Positions 17,752 to 25,918 are shown, counted from the stretch's first letter. The stretch is DNA of 64,000 nucleotides from Halorubrum sodomense (GCF_900111935.1 NZ_FOYN01000001.1:790069-854068); one strand, 5' to 3'. Notes: generated from the letters alone by a model not told the origin. Made by a program: numbers and translations.

Positions 17752-18702
17752 TCACGCAACGTCTCGGTCCTCGTCGGCGTGCGCGCGGACCCACAGCTCG
17801 CCGATCCGCGAGAGGCTCGTCCGGTAGGACTTCCCGTGTTCCTCGCGCTCGATGTACCCCTTACCGCCGGGCCCGAGCCGGTCGACATTATAAATGACCT
17901 TCGAGCGGAACGAGTCGGTGTACTCCTCGTTGAGCTCGGCCGCGAGCGTCTCCGCCAGCTCCGACACTGACTCGAACTCGCCGTGTTCACCAAGCGTGAA
18001 CAGCACGAGCTCCTCGAACGGCTTGACGTTCTGGAAGGAGGCGACCGGCAGCTCGATCACGTGGCTGTCGCCGATGCGCTTCGCGCCGATGGTGGTGCCG
18101 CGCTCGTCGAACTCCGCGAGGCGGTCCGTGGTGCTCGCCAGCCGGTCCGCGACGCGGTCGGGGTCGACGCCCGCCTCGGCGATGGCCGCGTCGTCGCCGG
18201 CGTCGAGGTCGCGCAGAAGGTCCCGCGTCGCGCGCAGCTCCTCGGCGAGCTCGGTCTCCAAGTACTTCTCGGGGGCCGTGTAGTAGGTGTGGATGCGGTC
18301 GCGGTCCGCCTGCCGCTCGACCATGATCGAGTGGGCGGCGGTGGCGAACGCGAACGAGACCGGTCGCGGCATCGAACAGAGGTTCACCCACACCTCGCGG
18401 TCGTCGGTGTCGTCGACGCCCTCGTCGCGGTCCAGTTCGGCGTTGATCAGGTCGAAGGCGCGCTCGAAGGCGGCGTCGTAGTCGTACACGTCGTCCAGGC
18501 GTTCTCGGACCGTCTCGGCGCCGAGGAGGTTCCGGAAGTCCTGTTCGAGCTTGCGCGCGATGTTGCGCGAGTACTCGACGTTGGCCTCGCTGCCGACCGT
18601 CCCCTCCAGCAGTATCACCCGGTCGACGTCGAACTGGTCCCGGATGAGGGGGGCGATCATCCGGTCGTAGTCGAACCCGACCGGAACGATGTGGGTCTGC
18701 AT
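17752..18702 (-). CDS. HFX_2341 / DUF6293-like transcriptional regulator
   Basis: 316 residues. The N-terminal 150 residues look like a Rossmann-type ligand domain: MQTHIVPVGFDYDRMIAPLI, then DRVILLEGT and a VWVNLCSMPRPVSFAFATAA glycine-less loop. The C-terminal 100 residues are a winged helix, with LVLFTLGEHGEFESVSELAE, VIYNVDRLGPGGKGYIERE and YRTSLSRIGELW. This is my recollection of the HFX_2341 (DUF6293) family; the N-domain recalls CARF-type sensors but I cannot confirm it. It is bracketed with the amidase between inverted repeat copies A and B. Ligand and targets unknown. Confidence 0.7.
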   Translation of the reverse strand: MQTHIVPVGFDYDRMIAPLIRDQFDVDRVILLEGTVGSEANVEYSRNIARKLEQDFRNLLGAETVRERLDDVYDYDAAFERAFDLINAELDRDEGVDDTDDREVWVNLCSMPRPVSFAFATAAHSIMVERQADRDRIHTYYTAPEKYLETELAEELRATRDLLRDLDAGDDAAIAEAGVDPDRVADRLASTTDRLAEFDERGTTIGAKRIGDSHVIELPVASFQNVKPFEELVLFTLGEHGEFESVSELAETLAAELNEEYTDSFRSKVIYNVDRLGPGGKGYIEREEHGKSYRTSLSRIGELWVRAHADEDRDVA

Positions 18703-18823
18703 ACGCGAGGCGTTTGGCGGGACGTACTGATAAACGGCCGCACCCGAGTTCGGTCCCGGCGGGTCGGCCGCCCCTTCCGCGAGCAGTAGGGTTATTTCGC
18801 TCTGTGCCGTACGCTGACACGGT

Positions 18824-20131
18824 ATGTCACAGCAAGGCGTTCAAGAGGAGCTGTACGTCGACCAGTACACGCTCGGGCTCGTCGGGCCCGACCAGGAGTG
18901 GGCCGGCACGGTCGCGGACGGCGGGACGGTGACGACGTACACGCCCCCGGGCTGTTGGGGGCCGATGGTGACGCCATCGTTCCGGGGCGGCCACGAGGTG
19001 ACCCGGCCGATCCGCGTCGAGGGCGCCGAGGTGGGCGACGCCGTCGCGATCCACATCCGCGACGTGGAGGTGACGAGCATGGCCACCAGCACGGGGTCGA
19101 TGGCGGAGCGCGAGGGCGCGTTCGGCGACGACCCATTCGTCGACCACCGCTGTCCGGAGTGCGGCACGACGTGGCCGGACTCCGTCGTCGAGGGCACCGG
19201 CGAGGACGCGATCCGCTGTGCGGAGTGCGGCGCCAACGCCTCCTCGTTCGGCTTCGAGTACGGCTACACCGTCGCGTTCGACCACGAGAACGCGGTCGGG
19301 ATCACCCTCGACGAGGCGGGCGCCCACGAGCTCGCGCTCGACGCCGACGAGGTGATGGACATCCCCGAGAACGCCCGGCAGCACCCGATCCTGTTGTACG
19401 AGCCGGACGGGATGCCCGGCGCGCTCGGCCGCCTCCGCCCGTTCATCGGCAACATCGGCACCACGCCGCCGGTGACGATGCCCGACTCGCACAACGCGGG
19501 CGACTTCGGCCAGAACCTGATCGGCGCCGACCACGACTACGGCGTCGAGACCGAGGAAGACCTCGACCTGCGCACCGACGGCCACATGGACGTGCCCGAG
19601 GTCCGCGCGGGCGCGACGCTGATCTGCCCGGTCGTCGTCGACGGCGGCGGGGTCTACGTGGGCGACCTCCACGCGAACCAGGGCGACGGGGAGCTGTCCT
19701 TACACACCACCGACGTGAGCGGCACCGTCACGATGGACGTCGAGGTGATCGAGGACCTCGACCTCGACGGCCCGGTCCTCCTGCCGAACGAGGAGGATCT
19801 CCCGTTCATCAGCGCGCCGTACAGCGACGAGGAGATCGAGGCGGGAGAGGACCTCGGGGACGAACACGGCGTCGACGTCGACACCGACGCCGCCCCGATC
19901 CAGGTGATCGGCTCCGGCGCGACCGTCAACGACGCCACCCGGAACGCCTTCGACCGCGCCGGGACCCTGCTCGGCATGAGCGAGGGCGAGGTCCGCGCCC
20001 GGTGTACGTTCACCGGCGGCGTCCAGATCGGCCGGCTCCCGGGCGTCGTCCAGCTCGACATGCTGGTCCCGTCCGACGTGCTGGAAGCATCCGGACTCGA
20101 CGACGTGACGCGCGCCCAGTACGACTTGTAA
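18824..20131 (+). CDS. acetamidase/formamidase family protein with zinc-ribbon insertion
   Basis: 435 residues. Family motifs are present: NIGTTPPVTMPDSHNAGDFG, GATLICPVVVDGGGVYVGDLH, NQGDGELS, and an IQVIGSG near the end. The family hydrolyses formamide or acetamide to ammonia and the acid. An insertion near residues 107-140 has CPECG and CAECG, 23 residues apart, which reads as a zinc ribbon. The ATG 18824 (MSQQGVQEELYVDQ) follows a GTTATTTC box. The last codons (TTGTAA) lie inside the first unit of the 57-bp repeat array. Confidence 0.88.
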   Translation: MSQQGVQEELYVDQYTLGLVGPDQEWAGTVADGGTVTTYTPPGCWGPMVTPSFRGGHEVTRPIRVEGAEVGDAVAIHIRDVEVTSMATSTGSMAEREGAFGDDPFVDHRCPECGTTWPDSVVEGTGEDAIRCAECGANASSFGFEYGYTVAFDHENAVGITLDEAGAHELALDADEVMDIPENARQHPILLYEPDGMPGALGRLRPFIGNIGTTPPVTMPDSHNAGDFGQNLIGADHDYGVETEEDLDLRTDGHMDVPEVRAGATLICPVVVDGGGVYVGDLHANQGDGELSLHTTDVSGTVTMDVEVIEDLDLDGPVLLPNEEDLPFISAPYSDEEIEAGEDLGDEHGVDVDTDAAPIQVIGSGATVNDATRNAFDRAGTLLGMSEGEVRARCTFTGGVQIGRLPGVVQLDMLVPSDVLEASGLDDVTRAQYDL

Positions 20132-20354
20132 GTCGTTGCTGGCGGATCGGCGTCGGAGACAGCCAGACCTCTGGCTTCTTATTTTATAAACGACTACCAA
20201 TAGATCGACGACGGAGACCGCCAAAGCCCCGGCCGCTCGGTTATAAATAGCTTCCAGCAGATCGGTGACGAACACCGTCAAAACCCCCGCCGCTTGCTTA
20301 TAGATGACTGCTGGCGGAGCGGTAACGAACACCGCCAAAGCCCCAGCCGCGAGA
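20126..20354 (-). repeat. 57-bp imperfect tandem array (3-4 units) with TATA-like ends
   Basis: Units begin at about 20126, 20184, 20241 and 20298. Units 20184-20240 and 20241-20297 open with TTATAAA; the next opens TTATAGA. Each carries an ACCG(C/T)CAAA(G/A)CCCC box near position 36-47. The first unit is the most diverged and overlaps the amidase stop codon. The array is the tail of structured element copy B, and single units of the same kind occur in copies A and C. Confidence 0.85.
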
Positions 20355-20500
20355 CCGCCCCGCACAGCGACCACGCCTCGCGCCTCCCCAGCCTCGTCGG
20401 CCTCCCTTCGGTCGGCCGACTCCCTCGCGCGGTGCTGTCTCGCGGCCGCCAAGGGCGGCCGCTCGCAGGCACGCGCCGCCGTAGTAGCGGCCGAATCCCG
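20352..20500 (-). repeat. structured dispersed element, copy B core (minus orientation)
   Basis: Read on the minus strand, it starts with the shared 16-nt block (complement 20462-20477). Hairpin 1 follows (20442-20450/20454-20462) and hairpin 2 (20396-20402/20414-20420), both with the same arm sequences as copy A. The GGGACTC/AAAGGGGCAG segment and hairpin 3 present in copies A and C are missing; the core runs straight into CGCGGCTGGGGCTTTGGCGG. It lies between the convergent amidase and M48 protease genes. Confidence 0.85.
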
Positions 20501-20513
20501 TGTCGCACAGCGT

Positions 20514-21500
20514 TCACCGCCGCGACCGTCCCCGCCCGCCGGTCGCCCCCGACGGCCCTGCCGGGATCCGTCGCGTCGGGCCCTCCGACTCGGCCCGCTC
20601 CCGCAGGCGCTCGACGCGTTCGTCGGTCGACGGGTGCGTCGACAGCCAGCGCTCGGCCGCCCCGTCGGTCCGCTTGTGCGCCGAGAAGGGAGCGAGCGGC
20701 CACGACGGGTCGGTCGCGCGCTCGATCCGGCGCAGCGCCCGCGCGAGCGCGATCGGGTCGCCGGTCACCTCGGCGGCGCGGTCGTCGGCCGCGAACTCCC
20801 GCTTTCGCGACCGCGACCGCGTGACGAGCGTCGCGAGGACGAACCCGGCGAACAGCGCGCCGGCGAGCGCCCGATGGAGCCGTGCGAACGGGCCCGACCG
20901 GTCGCCCGGCCGGCCGCGGATCCACGCCGAGGCGGCGGCGAGGCCCGACAGCGCGAGCAGCGCCGGCAGCGCGAGGACGGTGGCGAACCCGACGAGGACG
21001 CGTCCGACCCCGTCGGCCATCGCGATCGCGAACCCGTCGTTCGTCTCCAAGTGCGCCAGCTCGTGCGCGAGGATCGCCTCGATCTCGCGGGGCGAAAGGA
21101 GGCGGAACAGCGAGCGGTCGATCACCAGCGCGCCGCCGGTCGTCCCGCTCCCGACCGCGAACGCGTTCGGCGCGCGGGCGTCGGTGACGTACAGGTCCGG
21201 ACGCTCGACCTCCATCCGCGCCGCGAGCGCGTCGATCCGCCGGTGGAGGTCGGACGCCCGCCTCCGGGGGACGCGATCGCCCTCCAGGTTCGCGAGGACC
21301 TGCGCGGTGCCGAGCCGGTAGCTGAGGTACGCCGACCCGAGCGCGACGGCGGCCGCCAGCGCGAGGAGGGCCGGGAGGTCGGGGCGGGCGGCCCAGGCCG
21401 CGCGCAGCAGGTCGGCGACGAACAGCGCCGCGGTCAGGTAGGCGCCGAGCAGGGCGACGCCGACGACCGCCGCGGCCGCGCGGAACGCGAGCCGGGACAT
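20514..21500 (-). CDS. M48 family zinc metalloprotease (HtpX-like)
   Basis: 328 residues from ATG 21500. Two N-terminal membrane helices (about 7-32 and 42-65) precede the protease domain. It carries DLYVTDARAPNAFAVGSG, EAILAHELAHLETND with the HExxH zinc site, and the third ligand in REFAADDRAAEV. Another membrane pair lies between. HtpX-type enzymes degrade damaged membrane proteins with the active site facing the cytoplasm. The C-terminus ends in a basic low-complexity stretch. It is followed by repeat copy B at its 3' side. Confidence 0.88.
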   Translation of the reverse strand: MSRLAFRAAAAVVGVALLGAYLTAALFVADLLRAAWAARPDLPALLALAAAVALGSAYLSYRLGTAQVLANLEGDRVPRRRASDLHRRIDALAARMEVERPDLYVTDARAPNAFAVGSGTTGGALVIDRSLFRLLSPREIEAILAHELAHLETNDGFAIAMADGVGRVLVGFATVLALPALLALSGLAAASAWIRGRPGDRSGPFARLHRALAGALFAGFVLATLVTRSRSRKREFAADDRAAEVTGDPIALARALRRIERATDPSWPLAPFSAHKRTDGAAERWLSTHPSTDERVERLRERAESEGPTRRIPAGPSGATGGRGRSRR

Positions 21501-21654
21501 GTCCGGAATTACGCGACGACGGGGCAAACGCGTTGCGGCCGAGATGGCCCGCGGGGGTCGTCGTCGCCGCGTTCCGGTGCCCCCCGCTTCGGACTCCCCC
21601 ACCCGGGCCGCCGGAAGGAAAAGCCGTAATTCCCCGGCGGCAAAATCGGGTGTC

Positions 21655-22734
21655 ATGGACGCACGCGTCCGCGAACACGCGGAGATCATCGCCGACCACG
21701 CCACCGGCATCGAGTCGGGCGACGACGTGGTCATCCAGATGCCGAAGGAGGCCGAGGACCTCGCGGTCGCGCTCCACGAGGTCTGCGGCGACCGCGGGGC
21801 CAACCCCGTCTACCTCAACTACTCGAAGCGCGCCCAGCGCGCGTTCAAGCGCTCCTCGGACGAGTTCACCGAACCGAGCCACCGGCGCGCCCTCTACGAG
21901 GAGGCCGACGTGTTCGTCATCGCGCGCGGCGGCGCGAACGCCACCGAGGACGCCGACGTCGACCCCGAGACGAACGCCGCGCACAACCGCGCGATGGAGG
22001 AGGTCAAGCGCACGCGCCTCTCGAAGACGTGGTGTCTCACGCAGTACCCGACCGCGAGCCACGCCCAGCTCGCCGGGATGAGCACCGAGGCGTACGAGAA
22101 CTTCGTGTGGGACGCCGTCTCGCTCGACTGGGACGAACAGCGCGAGTTCCAGTCGAACATGGTCGAGATCCTCGACGACGCCGACGAGGTCCGGATCGCG
22201 TCGGGCGAGGAGACCGACCTCACCCTCGACGTGTCGGGCAACTCCACGCTCAACGACCACGGCGAGGCGAACCTCCCCGGCGGCGAGGTGTTCACCGCGC
22301 CGACGCGCGACGGCGTCGACGGCGAGGTCCACTTCGACCTGCCGCTCTACCGCTACGGTCGCGAGATCGAGGGGGTCCGGCTCCGGTTCGAGGACGGCGA
22401 GGTCGTCTCGCACTCCGCCGAGCGTAACGAGGACCTCCTCACCGGCATCCTCGACACCGACGAGGGCTCTCGGCGCCTCGGCGAACTGGGCATCGGGATG
22501 AACCGGCAGATCGACCGGTTCACCTACAACATGCTGTTCGACGAGAAGATGGGCGACACCGTCCACATGGCGGTCGGCTCCGCGTACCCGGAGACGGTCG
22601 GCGGGGACAACGAGGTCAACGAATCCGCCGAGCACGTCGACATGATCGTCGACATGAGCGAGGACTCGGTCATCGAGGTCGACGGCGAGGTCGTCCAGCG
22701 GAACGGGACGTTCGTCTTCGAGGACGGGTTCTGA
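21655..22734 (+). CDS. M29 family aminopeptidase
   Basis: 359 residues from ATG 21655. It carries the family pattern IESGDDVVIQMPKEAEDLAV, a mid-protein TWCLTQYPTASHAQLAGM, and the metal-site segment ERNEDLLTGILDTDEGSRRL. ELGIGMNRQIDRFTYNMLFD and GDTVHMAVGSAYPETVGG, with the terminal HVDMIVDMS, complete it. M29 enzymes are dimetal aminopeptidases of broad specificity. A TATA-like CCGTAATT lies about 27 nt upstream. The last 25 nt of the coding region before the stop recur 106 nt downstream (22836-22860). Confidence 0.9.
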   Translation: MDARVREHAEIIADHATGIESGDDVVIQMPKEAEDLAVALHEVCGDRGANPVYLNYSKRAQRAFKRSSDEFTEPSHRRALYEEADVFVIARGGANATEDADVDPETNAAHNRAMEEVKRTRLSKTWCLTQYPTASHAQLAGMSTEAYENFVWDAVSLDWDEQREFQSNMVEILDDADEVRIASGEETDLTLDVSGNSTLNDHGEANLPGGEVFTAPTRDGVDGEVHFDLPLYRYGREIEGVRLRFEDGEVVSHSAERNEDLLTGILDTDEGSRRLGELGIGMNRQIDRFTYNMLFDEKMGDTVHMAVGSAYPETVGGDNEVNESAEHVDMIVDMSEDSVIEVDGEVVQRNGTFVFEDGF

Positions 22735-22860
22735 GGGGCGGTCGCGGCTTTCGATCGACAGCCGTCCTCACGGGTGCGGTTTTTGGTACAGATTTTTGCC
22801 GGCCGAGCGGAGCGAGGCCGGGAAAAGGTGTGACTGGGACGTTCGTCTTCGAGGACGGGT
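22705..22860 (+). repeat. 25-bp direct repeat flanking a 106-bp insert
   Basis: The last coding bases of the M29 gene (22705-22729, GGGACGTTCGTCTTCGAGGA plus CGGGT) are repeated exactly at 22836-22860. The 106-nt insert between them carries the stop codon, a GTTTTTGGTACAGATTTTTG stretch, and a CCGGCC/GGCCGG hairpin (22799-22804/22816-22821). The layout looks like an insertion that duplicated the gene's 3' end or brought a new one. Confidence 0.75.
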
Positions 22861-22890
22861 CTCCCTCGTCGCCTCCGTCGCGGTCGACGC

Positions 22891-23280
22891 TCACTCGGCC
22901 GTGCCACGCTCGGCGCTCCGGCGGAGGAACGCCGCGTACGCGGCGACGAGGACGGCGACCAGCCCGAACGTGCCGATAGCGGCGACCCCCGGATAGTCCG
23001 CCAGCGGCGCGATCTCTCCGTCGGGCGGCGCGACGATGTCGACGACGCCGGTCCCGATCGACAGCGCGAGCACGGCGATCCACATCGTTCCCACCGCGTA
23101 GCCGAGTTCGACGAGCCGGTCTGCTCTCGCCGCGTGCGCGACGACGGCACCGCCGCCGAGGACCGGGACCGCGACGAGCGGACTCGTCGGATCGGAGAGG
23201 AGAACGCTCCCGCCGAGGGCGATCGCCGCCCAGTAGACGGCGACGGCGACGGCCGTGCGGAGCGAGTCGGGGACGAACAC
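22891..23280 (-). CDS. four-helix membrane protein, unknown
   Basis: 129 residues with about four hydrophobic helices (10-28, 33-50, 60-80, 98-118). The C-terminus is basic and polar (RRSAERGTAE). It opens MFVPDSLRTAVAVAVYWAA. No catalytic or binding motif and no recognised family. It faces the amphi-Trp gene across a 107-nt divergent intergenic region, which carries the TATA box of that gene. Confidence 0.6.
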   Translation of the reverse strand: MFVPDSLRTAVAVAVYWAAIALGGSVLLSDPTSPLVAVPVLGGGAVVAHAARADRLVELGYAVGTMWIAVLALSIGTGVVDIVAPPDGEIAPLADYPGVAAIGTFGLVAVLVAAYAAFLRRSAERGTAE

Positions 23281-23355
23281 GGCGTGTGGGTTCGACCGGA
23301 CGGCACAAAACGATCGGGGGCGTCCCGCGTGGCATCCCGTCGGCGGCCGCGGCGG

Positions 23356-23364
23356 TATTTATAC
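23356..23364 (+). promoter_or_regulatory. TATA box of the second amphi-Trp gene
   Basis: TATTTATAC centred 28 nt before the ATG at 23388. The spacing fits a leaderless transcript and decides the start; a longer in-frame version would run through the box. Confidence 0.6.
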
Positions 23365-23387
23365 TCCGGGAACGCGTACGACCGCGC

Positions 23388-23672
23388 ATGCCGGAAGAAC
23401 TCCTCTTCGAGTCGGAGAGCCGCCGGAGCCGCGAGGAGATCGCCGCGTACCTGCGGACGGTCGCGGACTCGCTCGACGCCGGGAACGCGATCACGCTCAG
23501 ACGCGGCGACGAGTCGACGACGCTGGACCCGCCCGCGCGACCGACCTTCGAAGTGAAGGCGGAGCGCGAGGGGCCCGCCGACGGGCCGGGCGAGCTGAGC
23601 GTCGAGTTCGAGCTGGAGTGGGACGAGGACGGCGACGAGGAGAGCGCCGACGCCGAGTTAGAGATAGAGTAG
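23388..23672 (+). CDS. amphi-Trp domain protein
   Basis: 94 residues. MPEELLFESESRRSREEIAAYLRTVADSL is the helix-first half of the domain, split here around residue 14. TITLRRGDESTT-like strands follow, then FEVKAEREG and an acidic tail LEWDEDGDEESADAELEIE. It is the same family as 3656-3964 but lacks that protein's acidic N-terminus. Function unknown. It converges on the HalX response regulator, with 37 nt between the stops. Confidence 0.75.
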   Translation: MPEELLFESESRRSREEIAAYLRTVADSLDAGNAITLRRGDESTTLDPPARPTFEVKAEREGPADGPGELSVEFELEWDEDGDEESADAELEIE

Positions 23673-23709
23673 TTTGCGGAGGAAGCCGCCGACCGCGGCG
23701 TTTCGTCGG

Positions 23710-24267
23710 TTACGGCACTTCGCCGGGGACCTCGACGAACGCGTCGCGCGCGGAGAGGTGATCGAGCGTGTCGTCGACCTCGAGGCGCACGGACTCCATC
23801 CGCTCGACGAGCTCCTCGTACTCCTCGGAGTTGGTCGTGCCGGCGGCCTCCAGCGCCGCCTTCTTCGAGGCGAGCGCGAAGAACTCCTGGCTCCGCTCGT
23901 CGAACGCGGCGCGGTGGAGGAGCACCTCGACGAGCGTGAGCAGGTCCTCCTTGGTGACCGGTTTCGTCTTGTAGTCGTCGAACGGCATCTCGACGATGTC
24001 GACGTCGGGCTCGACGGCGGTCAGCATCGCCACCCGGGCGTCGTACCCCTCGTCCCGGATCGCCTCTAACACCTCGTGGCCCGACATGTCGGGCATCCGG
24101 CGATCGAGCAGGACGATGTCGACCGTCTCGTCCATCGCGTCGACCGCCTCCTCGCCGCCGGTCGCGATCCGAACGTCGTAGGCCGGGTCGAGGTACACCC
24201 GGTACAGCTCCGCGAGGTCCGGCTCGTCGTCGACCGCGAGGACGGTCGCCTCCGGGCTCCCGGTCAT
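23710..24267 (-). CDS. HalX-domain response regulator
   Basis: 185 residues. The receiver domain has the acidic pair in VLAVDDEPDLAELY, phosphoacceptor Asp55 in VLLDRRMPDMSG, and the conserved Lys in DDYKTKPVTKEDLL. The last 70 residues are a helical HalX domain (FDERSQEFFALASKKAALEA, ERMESVRLEVDDTLDHL), a haloarchaeal output module of unknown mechanism. No DNA-binding domain is visible. No histidine kinase is nearby, so its partner must be encoded elsewhere. Confidence 0.9.
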   Translation of the reverse strand: MTGSPEATVLAVDDEPDLAELYRVYLDPAYDVRIATGGEEAVDAMDETVDIVLLDRRMPDMSGHEVLEAIRDEGYDARVAMLTAVEPDVDIVEMPFDDYKTKPVTKEDLLTLVEVLLHRAAFDERSQEFFALASKKAALEAAGTTNSEEYEELVERMESVRLEVDDTLDHLSARDAFVEVPGEVP

Positions 24268-24611
24268 GGGGGGGACCTCCCGGTCGGCGTCTCGCTATTT
24301 GCGAGCGCCGAACCGTTGCGTCCGCCCGCCGTTCGTGCGTCCATACGGACGCCTTGTTCCGTTCCGTGTAAAAACATTGACCCTCCGTTATCGGCGTTGA
24401 TATCTCTGCGCGTCGGCGTGGCGATCACCGGACCGGAGCCGACGGCGATCACCGGACCGGAGCCGACGGCGATCACCGGACCGGAGCCGAGTCGGGTCGA
24501 GCTCTCTCGCCGCGTAGACGGCGACGGCCCTCCGCGCTCCGCGCATCGATCCGACGCGCTCTCCGTGACCCAAAGGCACATTTACGCCCGTAACCTATCC
24601 GGGCACAACGA
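24268..24611. other. 344-nt intergenic region with 24-bp repeats and PAN promoter
   Basis: The divergent region between the HalX regulator and PAN holds no convincing gene. It has an AT-rich patch GTGTAAAAACATTGA (about 24366-24380), then three 24-bp tandem units (GCGATCACCGGACCGGAGCC plus GACG) at 24421-24490. A TATA-like ACATTTACG (24578-24586) lies 29 nt before the PAN start. A possible small frame on the minus strand exists only through the repeats. Confidence 0.75.
24421..24490. repeat. 3 x 24-bp tandem repeat
   Basis: Three near-perfect copies of a 24-bp unit (24421-24444, 24445-24468, 24469-24490) lie upstream of PAN. The unit length is a multiple of three, so all six frames read a repeated octapeptide, which explains the false open frames here. 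Confidence 0.9.
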
Positions 24612-25835
24612 ATGTCTCACAGCCCCTCACTACCCGACCGCCCGCGGCTGGAGCTCGACCCCGAGATGAGCGACGCGGAGCGGCTGGAAGCGATCCGTCA
24701 GCACTACCAGCGGATCGTTCAGGTGAACGAGGAACTGGAAGCCCGGCTCGCGGACGCCGAGGGGCGCCGCGGGGAACTGAAAGGCGACGTCGAACAGCTG
24801 AAACGCGAAAACGAGGTTCTCAAGACCTCCTCGCTGTACATCGCGTCGGTCGAAGAGATCACCGACGACGGCGTCGTGATCAAGCAGCACGGCAACAATC
24901 AGGAGGTGCTCACGCAGGCCGCCTCGCGGCTCGACGAGGATCTCCGCCCCGGCGACCGCGTCGCGATCAACGACTCCTTCGCGGTCCAGCAGGTGCTCGA
25001 CGACGAGACCGACTCCCGGGCGCAGGCGATGGAGGTCACCGAGTCCCCGGACGTCACCTACGCCGACATCGGTGGGATCGACGACCAGATCCGGGAGGTC
25101 CGCGAGGCCGTCGAGGACCCCCTCGAGAACCCCGAGCAGTTCGAGGAGGTCGGCGTCGAGCCCCCGAGCGGCGTCCTGCTCCACGGCCCGCCGGGCACCG
25201 GAAAGACGATGCTCGCGAAGGCGGTCGCCAACGAGTCGGACGCGACGTTCATCAAGATGGCCGGCTCCGAGCTCGTCCGGAAGTTCATCGGCGAGGGCGC
25301 GCGGCTCGTCCGCGACCTGTTCGAGCTCGCCGCCGAGCGTGAACCGGCCGTCATCTTCATCGACGAAATCGACGCGGTCGCCGCAAAGCGCACGGACTCG
25401 AAGACCTCGGGCGACGCCGAGGTCCAGCGGACGATGATGCAGCTGCTCTCCGAGATGGACGGCTTCGACGACCGCGGCGAGGTCCGGATCATGGCCGCGA
25501 CCAACCGCTTCGACATGCTCGACGAGGCGATCCTCCGTCCGGGTCGCTTCGACCGCCTCATCGAGGTGCCCGAGCCCGGCCCCGAGGGCCGCGAGCGCAT
25601 CCTGGAGATCCACACCGGAGACATGAACGTCGCGGACGGCGTCGACCTCGGCGCGGTCGCCCGCGACCTCGACGGGTACAGCGGCGCGGACATCGCCTCG
25701 CTGGCGACCGAGGCCGGGATGTTCGCCATCCGCGACGGCCGCACCGAGGTGACGCAGGCGGACTTCGAACAGGCCCGAGACAAGCTTCAGGACGCCGAGA
25801 CGGAAGACGAGCGGGTCATCAACTACCAGTACTGA
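24612..25835 (+). CDS. pan: proteasome-activating nucleotidase (PAN), AAA+ ATPase
   Basis: 407 residues. An N-terminal coiled coil (about 17-75) is followed by an OB domain (TSSLYIASVEEITDDGVVIK). The AAA+ module has Walker A HGPPGTGKTML, Walker B FIDEIDAVAAKR, and SRH ATNRFDMLDEAILRPGRFDR. PAN unfolds substrates and opens the 20S proteasome gate. Its C-terminus is NYQY; the canonical hydrophobic-Tyr-any ending would place Tyr one residue later or earlier, a small deviation. The start follows a TATA-like box by 29 nt. Confidence 0.96.
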   Translation: MSHSPSLPDRPRLELDPEMSDAERLEAIRQHYQRIVQVNEELEARLADAEGRRGELKGDVEQLKRENEVLKTSSLYIASVEEITDDGVVIKQHGNNQEVLTQAASRLDEDLRPGDRVAINDSFAVQQVLDDETDSRAQAMEVTESPDVTYADIGGIDDQIREVREAVEDPLENPEQFEEVGVEPPSGVLLHGPPGTGKTMLAKAVANESDATFIKMAGSELVRKFIGEGARLVRDLFELAAEREPAVIFIDEIDAVAAKRTDSKTSGDAEVQRTMMQLLSEMDGFDDRGEVRIMAATNRFDMLDEAILRPGRFDRLIEVPEPGPEGRERILEIHTGDMNVADGVDLGAVARDLDGYSGADIASLATEAGMFAIRDGRTEVTQADFEQARDKLQDAETEDERVINYQY

Positions 25836-25918
25836 ACCCCCGGTCTCCCGTTTCGCCGTTCGCTCCCGGAGCGGGCAGTTCGTAACCCCTTACCGCGCTC
25901 GCCGCCGACTCGTCGTCA

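Noticed and set aside
20278-22635. 785-codon minus frame through the repeat array, M48 and M29 genes
   Set aside because: Periodic residues at its end come from the 57-bp array (57 is divisible by three), and the rest is antisense to M29 or out of frame with M48.
22730-22835. Insertion sequence between the 25-bp repeats
   Set aside because: Only 106 nt long, without terminal inverted repeats or a transposase frame; listed as a duplication with an insert instead.
24264-24581. Small minus frame between HalX and PAN with repeated octapeptide
   Set aside because: The repeated peptide reflects the 24-bp DNA repeat, and the frame covers the PAN promoter.
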